Assembly: GCA_017562135.1 (NCBI GenBank) | Contig: QEYB01000368.1 | Span: 558,001-622,000, forward strand | Origin: Dipylidium caninum | Lineage: Eukaryota > Platyhelminthes > Cestoda > Cyclophyllidea > Dipylidiidae | Direction: 5' to 3' | Length of the DNA: 64,000 bases | Shown here: positions 34,307 through 47,436 of the stretch, in pieces | Position numbering within the stretch: position 1 is the stretch's first letter | Layout of the letters: the number at the start of each line of letters is the position of its first letter | The notes under the pieces: generated by a model | What the model saw: only the letters and a program-made list of their open reading frames with translations | What the model was told of the DNA's origin: nothing | Database searches by the model: none | Program-made: the position numbers and the translations under genes

Positions 34307-35907
34307 GTGAGTCTCAGAAGATGGCCCCGCTGCATGTTGCGTCAGCGTCAGGGTGAGAGCCAAGGCCGAGGCGACCATGGCCGTTTCTGGTGAAGACACG
34401 TTAGGATAACAGCCCCAGTGCCTTGGAGACGGTGCGGGCATATAAACCTGCCCAGAAAAGTTTCTCCCCTTGGTGGACTGACTGATATGCGCCAGACCCG
34501 CCCCAATTGTTTGCTCTTCACCTGCTGAGTGCCTGACCGCAGTCCCCGCCCAGTCTCGCCATGGCACCCCTAACTCTTTTTGCCTCGGGGGAGGGGAGAT
34601 CCTCCGCCCTTCAGCTAAGGGAAAGTATAGACAGCGGGGTCGCGAGTTGCCACCTGAAGGCAGGGCATGAGCCTCGTGGACACCGATCGAGTTTGTGATC
34701 CTGCTACGTTGATACTTCTTATTCGCGTCCTCCGGGTTCTCCGGTGGCGAGATAAAGGAGATAGGCAATCGGACTGTTTAATGCGCTACCAGATGCTCCC
34801 ATTCGTCGTCACCATTTCCATCTCTCCTCGCCGGACGCCACGACGGCTGTACTCAGCCCTGGCACCGAGAGCGAGGCCTCCGCCTTCCCATTTCTCGTGG
34901 GCGGAAGGTCGACTTCCTCTCGGCCGCCAAATTGTCGTTGCTGGTGAAGTTGTTGTTGTTGTTGCTGCTGGGAGAAAAATTGCTTTAATTCCCCACTCCT
35001 CATCCGCCTCTGCGTGACTCCACGAGGATAAAAGCTTTTTTCTGTATGCCTCTATTATATCGAATAGAAGGGAGAAGGTAGCAGGCGGTTTGTCAGCGAA
35101 ATGCTAGTTACTTGGCTTGACCCATTCCCATTTCGTAGGAAACGCGAATGAAAACCAAACCGGGGCAGCGCTTTGTGCGCTTGTCGTGGCCCCTCTCCCC
35201 CTTTGTTTGCCCCAAGGCTTTGTGCAACCCGTTGGGTGAACGCTCCGCGAGCAGGCCGGTTGTCGGTACCGAAGCCCGGTCCCCTCCGAGGTCCAGTTTG
35301 ACGTTGGAGGGTGAGGGAAAAGGAGGCATGGCGCTGCTGCCGCTGGTGTTTGAGAGGGCAGCAAAGGTGCGCCCTCCTGACTTCACCGGTGGTCAACACT
35401 GACTCCCTTACCACAACCGACTTAACCCTCAACTGCGACCCACGTGATCCCTTCCCCGAAGGAAAGATGGTAGTTGACCAGAAATGCCCAACTTCCGAGC
35501 TCCACTCACCGCTAAAACTGGTCGCTAGCAAATTCGTATTCAAATCACGGGAGGAATGTTGCCCGAGCGAGTCGCATCGGGACTCGGGAAGCTCCCGAAA
35601 CTGCGGCCTGGCATAACCACCTCACAAGGGTGTGAAAGACTTTGATCAGTCGCGTTTGCTGTGCTTCCAACACAACCCCCGTGTGGCATTTAACCTCCAT
35701 AGATTAAGTGAAATCTTTGGTTTTAATCTCAACGAAAGTGAGCGGCAAAACCGACAGGCAATATTTTAACTGACACATTTTACTTTTCCCGACTGATAAA
35801 AGCACCGCGAGTGAGATAAAAAGGCAAGCAAGAGATGGGAAGATCCCACAGCTCAGTTTATATTACGCGAAAAAGAGCAGTCGCCTGGTACGAGCTCTCC
35901 CCGCCCC

Positions 35908-35931
35908 TGCGCCACGCCACGCCACGCCACG
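35908..35931. repeat. (GCCAC)n pentamer microsatellite
   Basis: Four to five copies of GCCAC. Confidence 0.9.
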
Positions 35932-36026
35932 TCGCTCCGCGCCCTCCGGACCCGCCGACGGGTGCTGTGCGCGCCGGCCGTACACGCACTTAGCGTTGTC
36001 TCCGCTTCTCAGCCACAGCCCCCGTC

Positions 36027-36060
36027 TTCTCCTCCTCCTCCTCCTCCTCCTCCTTTTTCT
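36027..36060. repeat. (CTC)n / CTT pyrimidine triplet repeat
   Basis: About eight CTC triplets followed by TTTTTCTTCTTC, all pyrimidine on the plus strand. Confidence 0.9.
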
Positions 36061-39000
36061 TCTTCTCCAGGCGTTTTTGGTGAGCCGCCTCTGGAAGTCT
36101 CCTCTTCCCCGTGTCTGCGCCTGAATCTGCGGCGGGATCTGAGTCGGCGCACGTCGAGTCGTCCTCACTCTCGCTCTCACTCGCTCCCCTACTCCGCTGG
36201 AAGGACTTCACTTACCCATCACAGGCTCGCCTCCACGCTAACCCAACCTGCCGGCTCGTTTATCCACCTCTCCCCTTTTACTCCCTGCCCGTCCACGTCC
36301 GTGCGCTTGCGCAGAACGGTAGTTTTTTGTCCACAATAAGGCGTCCACCCCACCATGGCTTCACCGCCCCATCTTCCATGCGGCCAGACGCTGCCTTTTA
36401 CTTCCCATTCTGACTTCTTCCCAGTCACAATTCAAATAACAAACAAAACACACAGGAGGAAAACTGTCAAATACGAGTGGGCAGCCAGAAGTGACACCAA
36501 TTTACTACAAACGACAAGATGCCCCCAGCTGTCCAAGATTCAAGTGACCATAAAGACAAATTTTTCCCCTGAAGTCGTAGTCACTCGAGTATATTATTTA
36601 ACCGTCGTGGCTACCATAAGAGATCTTTTCTGGGGCCTGTCCCTCACAACTGCCCGCAGTCTTTGCCTCGTCCACGAGTCAAGACCCAGTGAGGCGTTGG
36701 AGAGCATTACTGCTGCTGTTAGTAGCCCGTTCTCCGGGCAAACGCCATTGCGTCCAAGGTGTTCCCTCCCGGTGGAGTGGGGATGGGCACGCCGATCGGC
36801 GTCCGCGTGCCCTAAGACAAATGGGAGATATGTCCCCTGTACACGCGGCACGCCGAGAGTTGATTAGGCCCAGCGGCGTTGTCTCCGACCATCGTCTCCG
36901 CCTCCGACTAGTTCCCGTTCGCTGCGCCACTGATTCCCCATTGTACCAAGTCATGTATTCTGCCGGCATTTGGTGCCGTTCGCAGTCCCGCGTGCCAGAG
37001 TGCCGAGGGGGCTTTGACTAGCCGACATACTTGGTCCATACTACGCGTCTCGTCTTCAACCCGCTGACCGGGTCTCACTCGGACGGTGGACCGCGCGCTG
37101 AGCGCTGCGGCGGTGCCATTCTGCCCCGGGAAGAAAGCCGAGCAAGTGGGGTTTGTGCTGTTGAAACGGGTGACATCAAGTAGCGACCTCCTTTCTCCAC
37201 CTGGCGTCGTCCGAAGCTCTCTACTTCCTCCAAATTAACCGCCCCAGGTAATCCACACACGGCCATGGTATTCACTGCTCCCGCGCAGGAAGGTGCGCCA
37301 GGAGGGGCAGCAGAAGTCCTCGGCAGAGCGCAAGTGTACATCGCAACCATCGCCGCCACTTAAAAGGCACCAGACTGGGTTTCTGCCAGATTCTAAGGGC
37401 TGATTTATCGTGGCATTTTTGTGGGTGTGACGGAGGCGCGACAAAAAGAGGCGGTTTCAAAGGCTCGCTAGTGGAGATGCTCACAAGAGGTAGGCTGCAG
37501 AGACCCTGTGCAGCCGTCTTTTAAGTGTCACGCCGTTGCTTCTTTAAACGTCTCGCTTGCGCGCTGTCGCACGCCTCTCTTATCTAAAAGCTTTTTTCTC
37601 TCCCATCACTGTTTTCTTTAGTCTGTACGCACACACACCCACACGCTAAGAGTTTGTCTTTTTAAAACTCACCGCCTCGTCGTCGTCTTCAAGAGGGTGG
37701 CGGAGCCGGCCAGTTTGCCAGCTCGCGAGTCGGTGCGTTTGTGCGCGTCGCGGAGGCAACGAGCTCTGCCCCTTGACGAACAGCACACTGGCACGCAAGT
37801 GGGAAAAAGTTTTCAGAGTACGCGCGCGTGCAAGCATCTCCCTCATTCCCACTTTTCTGTGTGTTGTCGTTTTTGTGTGTTTGTGTGCGCACCCAAGGGG
37901 TAAAGAAAAATATCTCTCGTTCGTTTGATCAGACTTTTGCCATCCGCCGCCGCCACCACCTCCACCTCCATCGACTCCGTGATCCACAGAAAGAACGAAT
38001 GGCAGACGGGGGGTTAGGGAGTTAGCGGATAAAAAAGGATGCACGCTTAAAATTTTATCAAAATGTGGGAGAAATATTTCGACTCTCTTCAGCCAGGCTG
38101 TGTCGCGATGGGGACAGCCGTAACTTTGGGCAAAGCCCTTTGCCTCACCCCAAACAGCAATGCCTCCCTTCTACGACAGCTTCTTACTGTAGTAACGCCT
38201 CAGACAGACTCCAGACTTACTGGAGAGGCCACTCGAACGGGGCGGTCGCCCGTTCGGACCACAAGCATCCACCCGGGGCCTGGAACTTTTCTGCGCCTCC
38301 TGCGAACGGAGTATTAACTAACGCGGCCGAGAATGTTAGCATCGTGGCGGACTGCGAAAGGAGTGTCTTCGCACTGGGGCGCTGTTGAGGCTGCACCTCT
38401 TGTCGGAGCATTTCTCCCAACAGAAAGGCGTTAGTTGTCCGCAGGACCCAACCGTCGCGGGCTGAGTCGACATAACGGGCAGAGTCGCGGTAGAAGAGGA
38501 AGGAGTGGACGGAGGGTGGAGGGCGGAGGGTGGGAATTAATCGCCCCGAAGGACAGTGAAAAGAGCCTTTCCCATGCCCGTCACAAGGTGTTATGCGATC
38601 GTATTTCACTCACGCAGAGTAGACGTGTGCAAGTAGCAATTAGCTGGGCGGACCTCCCCGACGGCTTGTGGTTGGGTTCACGAAGACGACTCCGTCCGCG
38701 TCCCCGTCCCCTTCCTCGTCTCCGCCTGACAAGTTATCGGTGTGCGATCAGCGCCGATCTTCCAGTTGGCCACTGCACGAGAGAGGGAAGGATTGGGTCG
38801 TTCTCCCGCCAGCGAGGTTTCCCGTCTCGTCCTCCTCCGCCAACATTGGCGCATCAGTCGGGGACCTTGGGCAATTCTAGGCGCGAATTTGTCCTACCCC
38901 GGGTCACTTTAGCTTAAATGAAGTTAGTTACAGTCCTCATTGAAGACACTAGCGCTCTCCTTCTCCCTCTCCCTCCTCACCCTCGCTTGCTCACTCTCTT

Positions 39001-40860
39001 CTGGAATCCGAGATAAATGACAACGAGCGAAATAAACACCTGCTCTCATCTATCCTCCCCACTAGCCTACACATTGCCAGCACTGCCATTGAAGAGCTGT
39101 AGATTCAACGCTGTTGAGAGGGTGGGACGCGAGAAATGTTTTGAGGTGGCATCTCGGAATATCGCACCTTGAAGGAAGGAGGCGTCTGTAGTGGTGGTCC
39201 CCCTCGCCCTCCTCGCCACTCATTCCCCCCGCCTCCTTCTGTTTTGCCACTACTGGACGAAGCCACATTTAAGCTGGGGTTGTGTTGTCCCGCGGCGGAG
39301 CGCCCTTTGTCAGCCGCCTTCGTCAGTCCTCATTGGACGAACATATCAGCGCCCATCGAGGGTTTGGCGAGTGAGAGACTGAGACGATGGCCGCAGCGCC
39401 TCCTCCGTCCTCTCAATGCCCAGGAATGTTCGATTATGTGCGTCTATTACGGATATTTTACAAAGCTAACTTCTTAGGGAGATGGAGATCGAGACGACGG
39501 AGCCCGCCGCCATGGTGGAGGGGGAGCGGAATCAGTGCAGAACCCCCCTTGGAAAATAGCCACACCTCATAGAGACTTGCGGCGCTGCAACTGGTTGGGG
39601 GCAATCGAATTGGACACTCGGCTTGGCAGGTCATCGTCGTGCGAGGACAACGCCTTCCCCGCCTCAATTGGTCGACTGACCAACCGGGCCGCTCCACCAC
39701 CTCGGAATCGGCTCTTCTCCCCACAATTCCGCCTCGAATCACACCCGACTCTCCCATGGTCTTTGTCCTTTCAACGAACATCGCCCCGGCCTAACTGTAA
39801 GCTGCTGCTCCACTATGAGCCGATTGATAAGACGTGGAGAGGGCGTCGCCACTGCCACTGCACCTCTCTCGCCTACCCCCTTCTGCTGCGGCAGCAGACC
39901 AAGGGAAATGGAAGAGGAGCGAGAGCGTAGGCGAAGGCAAAGGCGGCGCATACCACCCGCAAACGCGAAAGGCGACCCACGACGTGGGATGAGTCCGAAT
40001 ATCCGTGAATACGGATGCGGCGGGCAGGGTTAGGGCAATGCACTATTAACACCCCAAAAGTAGCAGTGAGGCCAATTACGCCCAAATGTTGCGGTGTTGG
40101 GGAATTCGATTTCCGGTCTGAACTGCGCAACGCTGCCCCGGCATTCGTCTGTGGCTGGGAGATGATCTATCACGGCGGCGGTGGCGGGGCTGAGGCGTGT
40201 CTGTGTCGCAGCCCCGTTTGATGTCGGTCGGCGCTGACCGGACATTTCCCTTTGTCTGGATCGCGGCTCTACAACGGAAGAATCGCTGCCCGTGGGAAAG
40301 CAACTGGAGAAGGCGGCGGAAGAGGAGAAGGCATGAAAGTTGTTCCCGAAAAGGCATCTACCTGGCTTCCAAAATAGTCTCACATAGTGCTAGCGTTTCT
40401 GGCAAGTTCTCAATGCCTTCGCGTGGAAAGCTGTGGGGCTGCTGCCAACCTCTGCTCCACTCGTGCATAGTCTCTCCGAGCCATGGCAGCAGCCGAATCT
40501 CTTCCACATTGAATTCCGACGCTAGCAATCGTCTAACCATATCGCGATACCATCTTTATTGCTTAAATGCCCAAATTAATGTTTCCGTCTGAAAGAGTTG
40601 GCCATCAAGGCGGTGCCGCCGGTTGGCTGAGCTGCGATGCGCCAGGTTGTACTAGGCCGTTCGGAATGCGGCGACAGACGGCGTCGTGCCCGGAGTGCCT
40701 CAAGTCGCCGGGTGCGGGCTGGAGGTTGGGGCGAGAAACGGTCCGGAGAGGAAGTCTTCCCCGCGCCTTGGTCACAGACCACCGCAGCGCCCGGGGGTAG
40801 CGCGACACTGCCCAACAAAGGGCGCCGCTTAGGCGAAGGCGCCGCCTCCCCATCCCCCGC

Positions 40861-41195
40861 GATCACAATTAAATTTACTACTGACACGGTCCTTGCCCCT
40901 AATGGGCTCCGGCTTCTTTATTCATCCTCTATAGTTAATTTATGGGCTTCCTCAGCTTAGACTTCGGGGGGAGGTGCGTTCATGCAAATGCATCCATCAT
41001 CCGCCTAACAGACTGCCGCAGACGAGGAGCCCGTTTTCTCCATCCACCTCTAGCGCTGATCGTGATGGAAGGCCTGTCCCAATCTAGCCCCGCAAAGGGA
41101 CTGCCAAAGTGCCGAGCCTATCGAGGGTTGCGCCTCCGCATTAGGGGCTAAATTAGATTGCAAAAGCCATTCACAGTAGCTTGAAATTAATGAAG
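40861..41195. promoter_or_regulatory. AT-rich islands with TAAT cores, possible regulatory element
   Basis: CAATTAAATTTA, CTAATGGGC and GTTAATTTAT elements cluster at 40861-40950; AAATTAGATT and AAATTAATGAAG follow at 41147-41190. A further CATTAATCATTTGC element lies at 42632. They stand out in a GC-rich, non-coding background 4-5 kb downstream of the zinc-finger gene. Confidence 0.2.
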
Positions 41196-44100
41196 GCGTT
41201 GGTGGTTAGTGCCGAGGGCAACTGGGACCCGATGGGAACCGGCAGAGGTCGGTGATGATGGCTTGAAGGAGGGTCAAATGCACGTCCTGCGCAGCATGGG
41301 CTTTCCCTTAATCAGGGTTCATTAGACATTCCCTTTTCGGATTCCTCGAGTGCCATTACACGACAACAGTTGCTGTCCCTCTTTCGAGAGTGGACACTAG
41401 GTGTGCGCGGACGGGCGGGTGGACGGGCGGACGGGCGCACAAGGGGGGTGGGGTGGGGCGATGGGATGGGCGCGCTGGCTGTCGAAGGGAGTTACACGGA
41501 GGTGGAGAAGGGCAGCATGAAGGGCAGGAGGGGATCGGGCGCTCGATGAAAAGACGGTGCCGACACGCACACAAAGTTGGAACATGCCAAGAATAATGAG
41601 CAGGCTTAATCAAAGCAATTTCCTTTCCTTCGAAGATTGGCAGGTCTTCCCGGTGCTGAAGAGGGGGAACATAGAGAATGCCATGGCCAAATAGGCATTC
41701 GCTGTTTCCCAATAGCGAAACACGCCGTACTGTTGCATTATTGTGGAGCGGAGCGAACAATGCCCTCTTCGAGAGCGGAAGCCGACGGTTGGAGATGCTG
41801 TCATTCCACCAAAAGTCCTTCACAGCGCGGATCTGGGGAGTGCTCGCCTGTCTCTGTGGTCCCCTTTGGAAGATCACTTGAGGCGAAGGCCACGAAGCTG
41901 TGCTGTGCTGGCCTTTCGGCTGAAGAAGCCTCATCCTGTGGGTGGGCGACACCCACAGCAGCAGAGACTATCGCCGGACAAATATGCCTCCCACCACTGG
42001 GCGAAATGACCTGCCCCGACTAACGCCAAAATGCAAGCTGGGACGGGAGTGGTGCCCACCCCAGACCACCGGGCACAGGACAGTCCGGCGTGTCAGAAAA
42101 GTCGGCCTTAAACGTCCTTTTTCCCACTTGGACACGTACCTGAAGTTAGCATCACCTCAAAAACTCCTTATGTCGTCCGAGGGCTACTCCGCACATCCCG
42201 CTTCGTCCATTGTGGTTGGAAGCTCCCAGTCCAGTGGATGGAGGGGCTGCGATGCAAAGTCTCTCATCCGCAATCGTAGGGAAGTGGTGCGGAAGGGCAC
42301 GTCACTTCTGACGGCACATTTTTTGCGGCGGTTGGAGAGAATTGACACGTGGCCTCGCCCTCCGTGAGACGCGTTTGGGAGACATCCACTGAGTCCCGGC
42401 GCTCCCGCCCCTCCGCTCCAAGTGACCGCCTGACCCTTGAGTTGGAGGAGTTGAGTCTGGCGCTTGACCACGCACCACGTAGACAAAGTCGTTCTTGCCG
42501 CTTCCGAACGCCCAAGTGGTCCTTATTCCCGGCACCGCCTCCTTCACAGAGTTGATTTCCCAGTCCATCCAGGCGCGACTTGCCCTTCCTCTCTCCTACT
42601 CCCATCGCGGTAGCCCGCACCATCGACTGGCATTAATCATTTGCTGTTACTAAATGATGAGAAGGCCCGTTAATCTCGGAGCGGCGCCCTCCCTCTTCTC
42701 TCCCGGCTGGACAGAGAAATTCCCCCAATAGCCTCCCTCACGGTAGATTATTGCCTTGGCCCATCTGTCCACTGTCTGGCCTCGCACAGTATGCAGTGAA
42801 CTTCAAGCTGAACATCCACACCGATGAATTCCTTCACAGATTACTGTAGTGTCTGTCTCCTTTTATTTAATGTAATTCAAGTGAACAAACGCTCGCTTTC
42901 ATGTCAAGAAGAGAAGTTGATGTGTGCCCCGCAAAAAAATTCTGCAATTCCTGTCTTATGGGTCCTTCTTCCTTCATCTCAGTCCGCGGCACAGCGAGGT
43001 GGCCATCTCGCAGGCACCAACCGCCGCTTTGGTCGAAAGCAGGGAAAACTTCTTAGGTACTGACTCTCGGGAGTCGCTTTTCAGACGATACCTGCACAAA
43101 AACGCTCACAGCAGACGAAAGTGCTCCACATCCATCGCTGCATCTTGCACCATCTGCACGTCTCTGGAAGCGTGCGCCTCACGGGACTGATGGGAGTCGT
43201 TAAGTCCTTCGAGGGGATCAGCTCAAGTCCCCGTCATCAGTTAAGTTGAATGCGCTACTGCGGAATTGACGGCAGCTCAAGCGATGGACTTTTGCGTGTG
43301 CCGCTTTCCTGAGCGGCGGAAAGCCGGTTGGCCGGCTACCAACTCACAAAGCGACTGGCAGGAGTTCGACTGGGCTACTCTTCCTCCCCCGCGGGCACCG
43401 GTCTGTCCGCCATGGGCGACAGGAGGATAGCAAACCCCTCGTGGGGAGTCAAATGAGCCTCGCGTGCAGGCCGCGGAGCCACCGCCTGGTGCGGGGCCCA
43501 CGCAGGCCTCATATACTGGAGGGAGCCGAAATCTGGGCCGCAAGGCACCTCGTCTGCCAATTTGGGTCTTCCCATAAATAGGCAAAAAGGCATGGCTTTT
43601 CTCCGACCAGAAAAAGCCGTGGACCAAAAGGGCGAGAAGAGAACAAGGGGGGAATCCCCACCCATCGCGTAATCCCCTTCTCACGAGGCCAGGCTCGGAG
43701 AGGAGCGTCTCTCGCGGACAGCGCCGCGTTACTCATCGCGTCGGGCGGGCGGCGGGCCAAACAATGGGCCGACTGCCCGGCCGGGCGAGGTCGGCGGAAG
43801 TGTGGCCGATGTGCTGCTAGGACCTGCGGAACAATGTCAGTGTCCTAACCACACAAAGGCGATAACATCGGACGGCGCGAATTTGGGCTTGGAAAATAGG
43901 GAAAAAGTGGTGACTTTAAGCGGACAAGTAACAGCACTCGCGGAAACGCGGCAACAACCCGAGATTTTGTTCTAGCCACTCGACTGGAGAGTAGCAGACT
44001 TTTCGGTGTGTTCCGAGACTGTCGGCTTCCTGTACATGGTCTGAATTGCCAGGACAAAAGGGTAAGTCGAGCAATCCGCTGAGCCAACAAAGCGCCCCGC

Positions 44101-45259
44101 GACCCAACCCCATTTCATCGTGGCAACAAAAGACAGGTCGCTCACTCGTGGGAGAGGAGGGATTTTGCGAGTCGACCACACCGGTGTCACACCCGCTTGG
44201 GAGGCGTTGAGGACCTGCCAGCCTTAGAAACTCGGCAGTGCACACACACACAAACACACGCGTGCGGGAAACAAGTCCTTCTTCGCCTCCTTTATGCCGT
44301 CGACTGTCTTCGCGTAAAAGAAGTCGTTTGTGCGTGCGATTGCTCCACCTGGATTCCTCCGTCCCTTCATAATGCAAGTCCAATCAAAGCAAGCGCAGAG
44401 GAGGCAAGGAAGACTCCTCGGATTGCTTCCCCTTCCCTGGCTGATTGGCACATAGTTGTGTATTTCACCGGCTAATGTATGCATCTCAGGTGAAGTAGCA
44501 GTCATAAAGCGACTGCAAAACTTTTTGCGCGTAATGCAACAGCAGGCACTTTTAAAATAAACTACTTGGTGCTCACGTAGGTAGGGGTAGCCCTCGAACA
44601 AGCGGCGACCCAGAGTGCTTCCGAGCCCGACCCAGCTGGCTCTGGAGGCCGGGACTCCCTCCCCACGCCTCCATCGACGAGCCCCTGGGGACTGTGAGGG
44701 CCCGCGTGGGCACGGGGCGGGCGCCTCCCCGCCCTCCCCCCCGTCGACCTCGCGGCCAGGGCCCGTCTGGCAGACACGAAGAGCACGATGGCACCCGGGC
44801 ACAAGGCCGATTTGAAACGAATACCCGTCGGGACGTCATCTCACCTCATCCTCCAATCTTCCTCTGCCTGGAGGGCGGTGCCGACCTCCCATCTCCCCTT
44901 GCCTTACCGACCCCATCTTTCGCCGCACGATATCTGATTAAATATTTGCTCGTAAAAATATTACTTTTGGTATAATTCAAATAGAGTGTTTGTGAGTGGG
45001 TGGAGATCGGGAGAAGGGAGCAACGCAGATTAGCACACGTAGTAGTATCATCGCAGTCGTCAGTTCAGTGGGAAAAGAGCGAAACCGAAGCAGAAGGGGG
45101 ATGATATGGGTACGGGGCGGAGGTGAGGGGGAATGCGACAGTGGTAAAGAAATGCACCAAAGTAATGAGATGGGCATGAAAAACAGAGTGAGTCGTATTT
45201 AGATGTTTCGAAGCTAACAAGAATTGTCTTTCCTTCTTCCGCGAATGCACCACTGTCTT

Positions 45260-46899
45260 TCAGACACCTGCCGTCTCCATGGCCGCGGATGAGGTATCTT
45301 CGAGTCTAGATTGGAACCCTCCGACACTGTTCAGCCGAAGATCGGTGGCGCCTGAATGGTAGGGCGAAGGATATGATGACGAGGAAGAGGTGGTGGCAAT
45401 GCTGTAGTCATTTTCGTGAAACGACCTTCCAACCGAAGAGACGACCGAGTTGATTCCACCGGTAGGAGAGTGTTTGGCATGTGGCGAGTGTTGCCGAAAG
45501 GAATTAGCGCTGCCCCCGCCGCCACCGCCGCCATGCGAACTCGTGGGACTGCAGGAGGAGTGGTCGTCAGCCCTGGACGGTGCGCCGGGCGAGGGATTTC
45601 GTTCGGCCAACGTGGCCGACGGGGCAGAGAACGGTAGCGACAAGGGCGACGCAGATGTGGTTATGGAAGGTGGAAGAAGGTTAGGTGAGTGGACTGGGCG
45701 GAGCCCGTTATGTGCGGCAGCGGCTGCGGCGGCGGCGGCGGCAGCAGCAGCAGCAGCGGCAGCGGCTTTCGCAGCTGCCTTTTCTGCGGCCCTCCCGCCC
45801 GGCCCGATCCACATTGTCATTCCAGCCATGAGGGCAGAGTTGGAGCTCGACCTGCTCTGACACATGCGTCTCTGGTGGGAGATGAGACTGTACTTCTGTC
45901 GGAAGGCCTTGTTGCATCGAGTACACTTGTGCGGTTTCTCACCGGTATGGGTCCTCAAATGCTGAACCACGTGGCTCTGCTGACGGAGAGCTTCCCACAA
46001 ATGCGACATCCGTAAGGCCGTTCACCTGAGTGCACACGCATATGGGTTGTCAGTTGGATCTTCTGTTTGAAGGCGCGACCGCATTCAGGGCAGGGATACG
46101 GGCGCTCATCGGTGTGTGTGCGGAGATGTTGCATCAGACCTGCCTTCACCGCGAAGCCACGGCCGCAGGTGGTGCAGCGGTATGGTCGCGCGGCACAATC
46201 CTCGGTGCCGCTTTTTGCATTCTGCGACTCAGGACTAGCGGGTAAACCGCTGTTCTTAGACGAGTGTGAGTTTGTCGATGACGACGGTGGTGGTGGTGGC
46301 GGCGGCGGTGGGGGGGGGGCTGAAGGACCAGGGGGACTGAGATTAAACATGTCCGGCGGGGGGAAGTGAAAACCAAGGGCGGCAGAGACGGCCGCAGCAG
46401 CCGCTCGGGCGGCGTTGAATGTGGTGGCGGGAAACTCCTCCGATGCGAGGGGCAGAGGAGGCGGCGGAGGAGGAGCAGGCGACGGGGAGAGGTGTGACGA
46501 AAGTTGGTGTCCCTGCTGGCGGTTCGAATGGTAATGGCGCACATGGCTTCTGCTCGTCTTCGAAGTCGCGGCCGATATGTCGTCAACCATACAGCGGGAC
46601 GGCCTCCTCCACCGTGGTCGGAGGGAGGCGCTGGGCAGTTGGCGAGGTGTCTGATTTAACTCTAAAGGATAAGCAGCCACTTTATCAACTACTCCTTCCA
46701 TTCCGACCCTCATGCGTTTTGAGGGGGGGGGGGGAAAGGGAAGGGGACGGGGGAGAGAGGATGTTGATTGATGACCGGCGCGCCAAGCTCTGCACCAACG
46801 CCCCAGTAGAGAGCGGCGTTTTGCCCCACCCCGGGCTAATCGCCATGAATTACAATGGCGACCTGATTGTGAGGTGAGAAACCAACTTTTTTCCAACAT
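45260..46899 (-). CDS. C2H2 zinc-finger transcription factor with poly-Pro and poly-Ala tracts, frameshifted in finger 3
   Basis: The frame runs leftwards to TGA at 45262-45260. The N-terminal half is low complexity: an Ala run ([13 protein letters not shown] type), runs of 7-12 Pro, and Ser. Four fingers follow: [40 protein letters not shown], a third YGCRICGK...[11 protein letters not shown], and [20 protein letters not shown], whose last zinc ligand is Cys (C2HC). Linkers are TDERP, SGERP and TGEKP. After them come an 18-20 residue Ala run, poly-Gly, and a Ser-rich tail ending [10 protein letters not shown]. Fingers 1-2 and 3-4 lie in different frames: one base is missing near 45990-45991 within finger 3 (GGGAAGCTC where GGGAAGGCTC restores the motif spacing). 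This is probably a sequencing error, otherwise a pseudogene. The 5' border is uncertain: acceptor-like AGs lie near 46857 and 46712. Probable nuclear DNA-binding regulator; the subfamily was not recognised. Confidence 0.85.
45715..45775. repeat. GCN triplet tract encoding poly-alanine
   Basis: Mixed GGC/GCA/GCT triplets; on the minus strand they encode the C-terminal Ala run of the zinc-finger protein. Codon mixing argues against simple slippage of one unit. Confidence 0.85.
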
Positions 46900-47380
46900 C
46901 GCGTGCAAAATGTGTTAAATCTTCTGAGACTTGGTAAAAATTTGATTTATCGAGTTGCGACCTACGCGAAGAATATGGGAGGTGGAAAAAAATCAGAGCA
47001 GGGGAGAAGAGTTTGCTGTGAACTCGCGGCGGGACGACCGCGACTCATTGCAAAGAGTAGCCAAAATGGTTTTATGAGAATTCCGAGATGGCAAGAGGAA
47101 ACTTAGACGTCCCGCTTTCGTGGGCGAAAGTCGTTTGCCTTGGAGGAAAAATTTCAGCCATGTAAAAGGGCAACAGCAGATAAGCCATTCAAGTGACACG
47201 AAGTCAGGCTAAGATTTTGAATAAGACTGATTTTACGGTATACGCTCATATCGCGCAGGCAGGCCAGCCAGCAGACAACGTGGTCGCATAACTTGTGCGT
47301 CTGGAGATTAAGTCGCGGCGATAATTACGGGTTGGTTGGGCGGCCCAGCGGCTTCTATATTTTCTCTCTCGCTCTCTCTC

Positions 47381-47382
<2 letters not shown>

Positions 47383-47415
<33 letters not shown>

Positions 47416-47436
47416 GACAGACAGATAGACAGACAC
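47383..47436. repeat. (CA)n followed by (GACA)n microsatellite
   Basis: About 14 CA units to 47411, then GACA/GATA tetramers. Further CACA tracts lie at 47521-47541 and a CGCA tract at 48052-48075. Confidence 0.95.

Larger units (their letters stand above)
33027..45259. other. Gene-poor region, right part: no recognised gene
   Basis: About 12 kb between the candidate small gene and the zinc-finger gene. The only exon-like segment noted is 34174-34306. Long frames at 41356-41952, 44224-44802 (minus) and 38435-38917 (plus) have Arg/Pro/Ser-rich composition and no recognisable domains, so they are not called. Simple repeats occur at 33821-33845, 35908-35931, 36027-36060, 41404-41440 and 44237-44256. 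Confidence 0.6.

Noticed and set aside
41356..41952. 198-codon minus-strand frame
   Set aside because: Overlapped by long frames on the other strand, Pro/Arg/Ser-rich C-terminus from a GGGC repeat, no domain; chance frame.
42666..42682. CCGTTAATC string similar to the start of known tapeworm spliced leaders
   Set aside because: Similarity ends after nine bases; no donor or Sm site follows as an SL RNA gene would need.
44224..44802. 192-codon minus-strand frame next to a GC-rich block
   Set aside because: No recognisable domain, no convincing splice or polyA context, and competing frames on plus; left uncalled.
45450..45860. 136-codon plus-strand frame with poly-Ala
   Set aside because: Antisense shadow of the zinc-finger gene's GCN tract.
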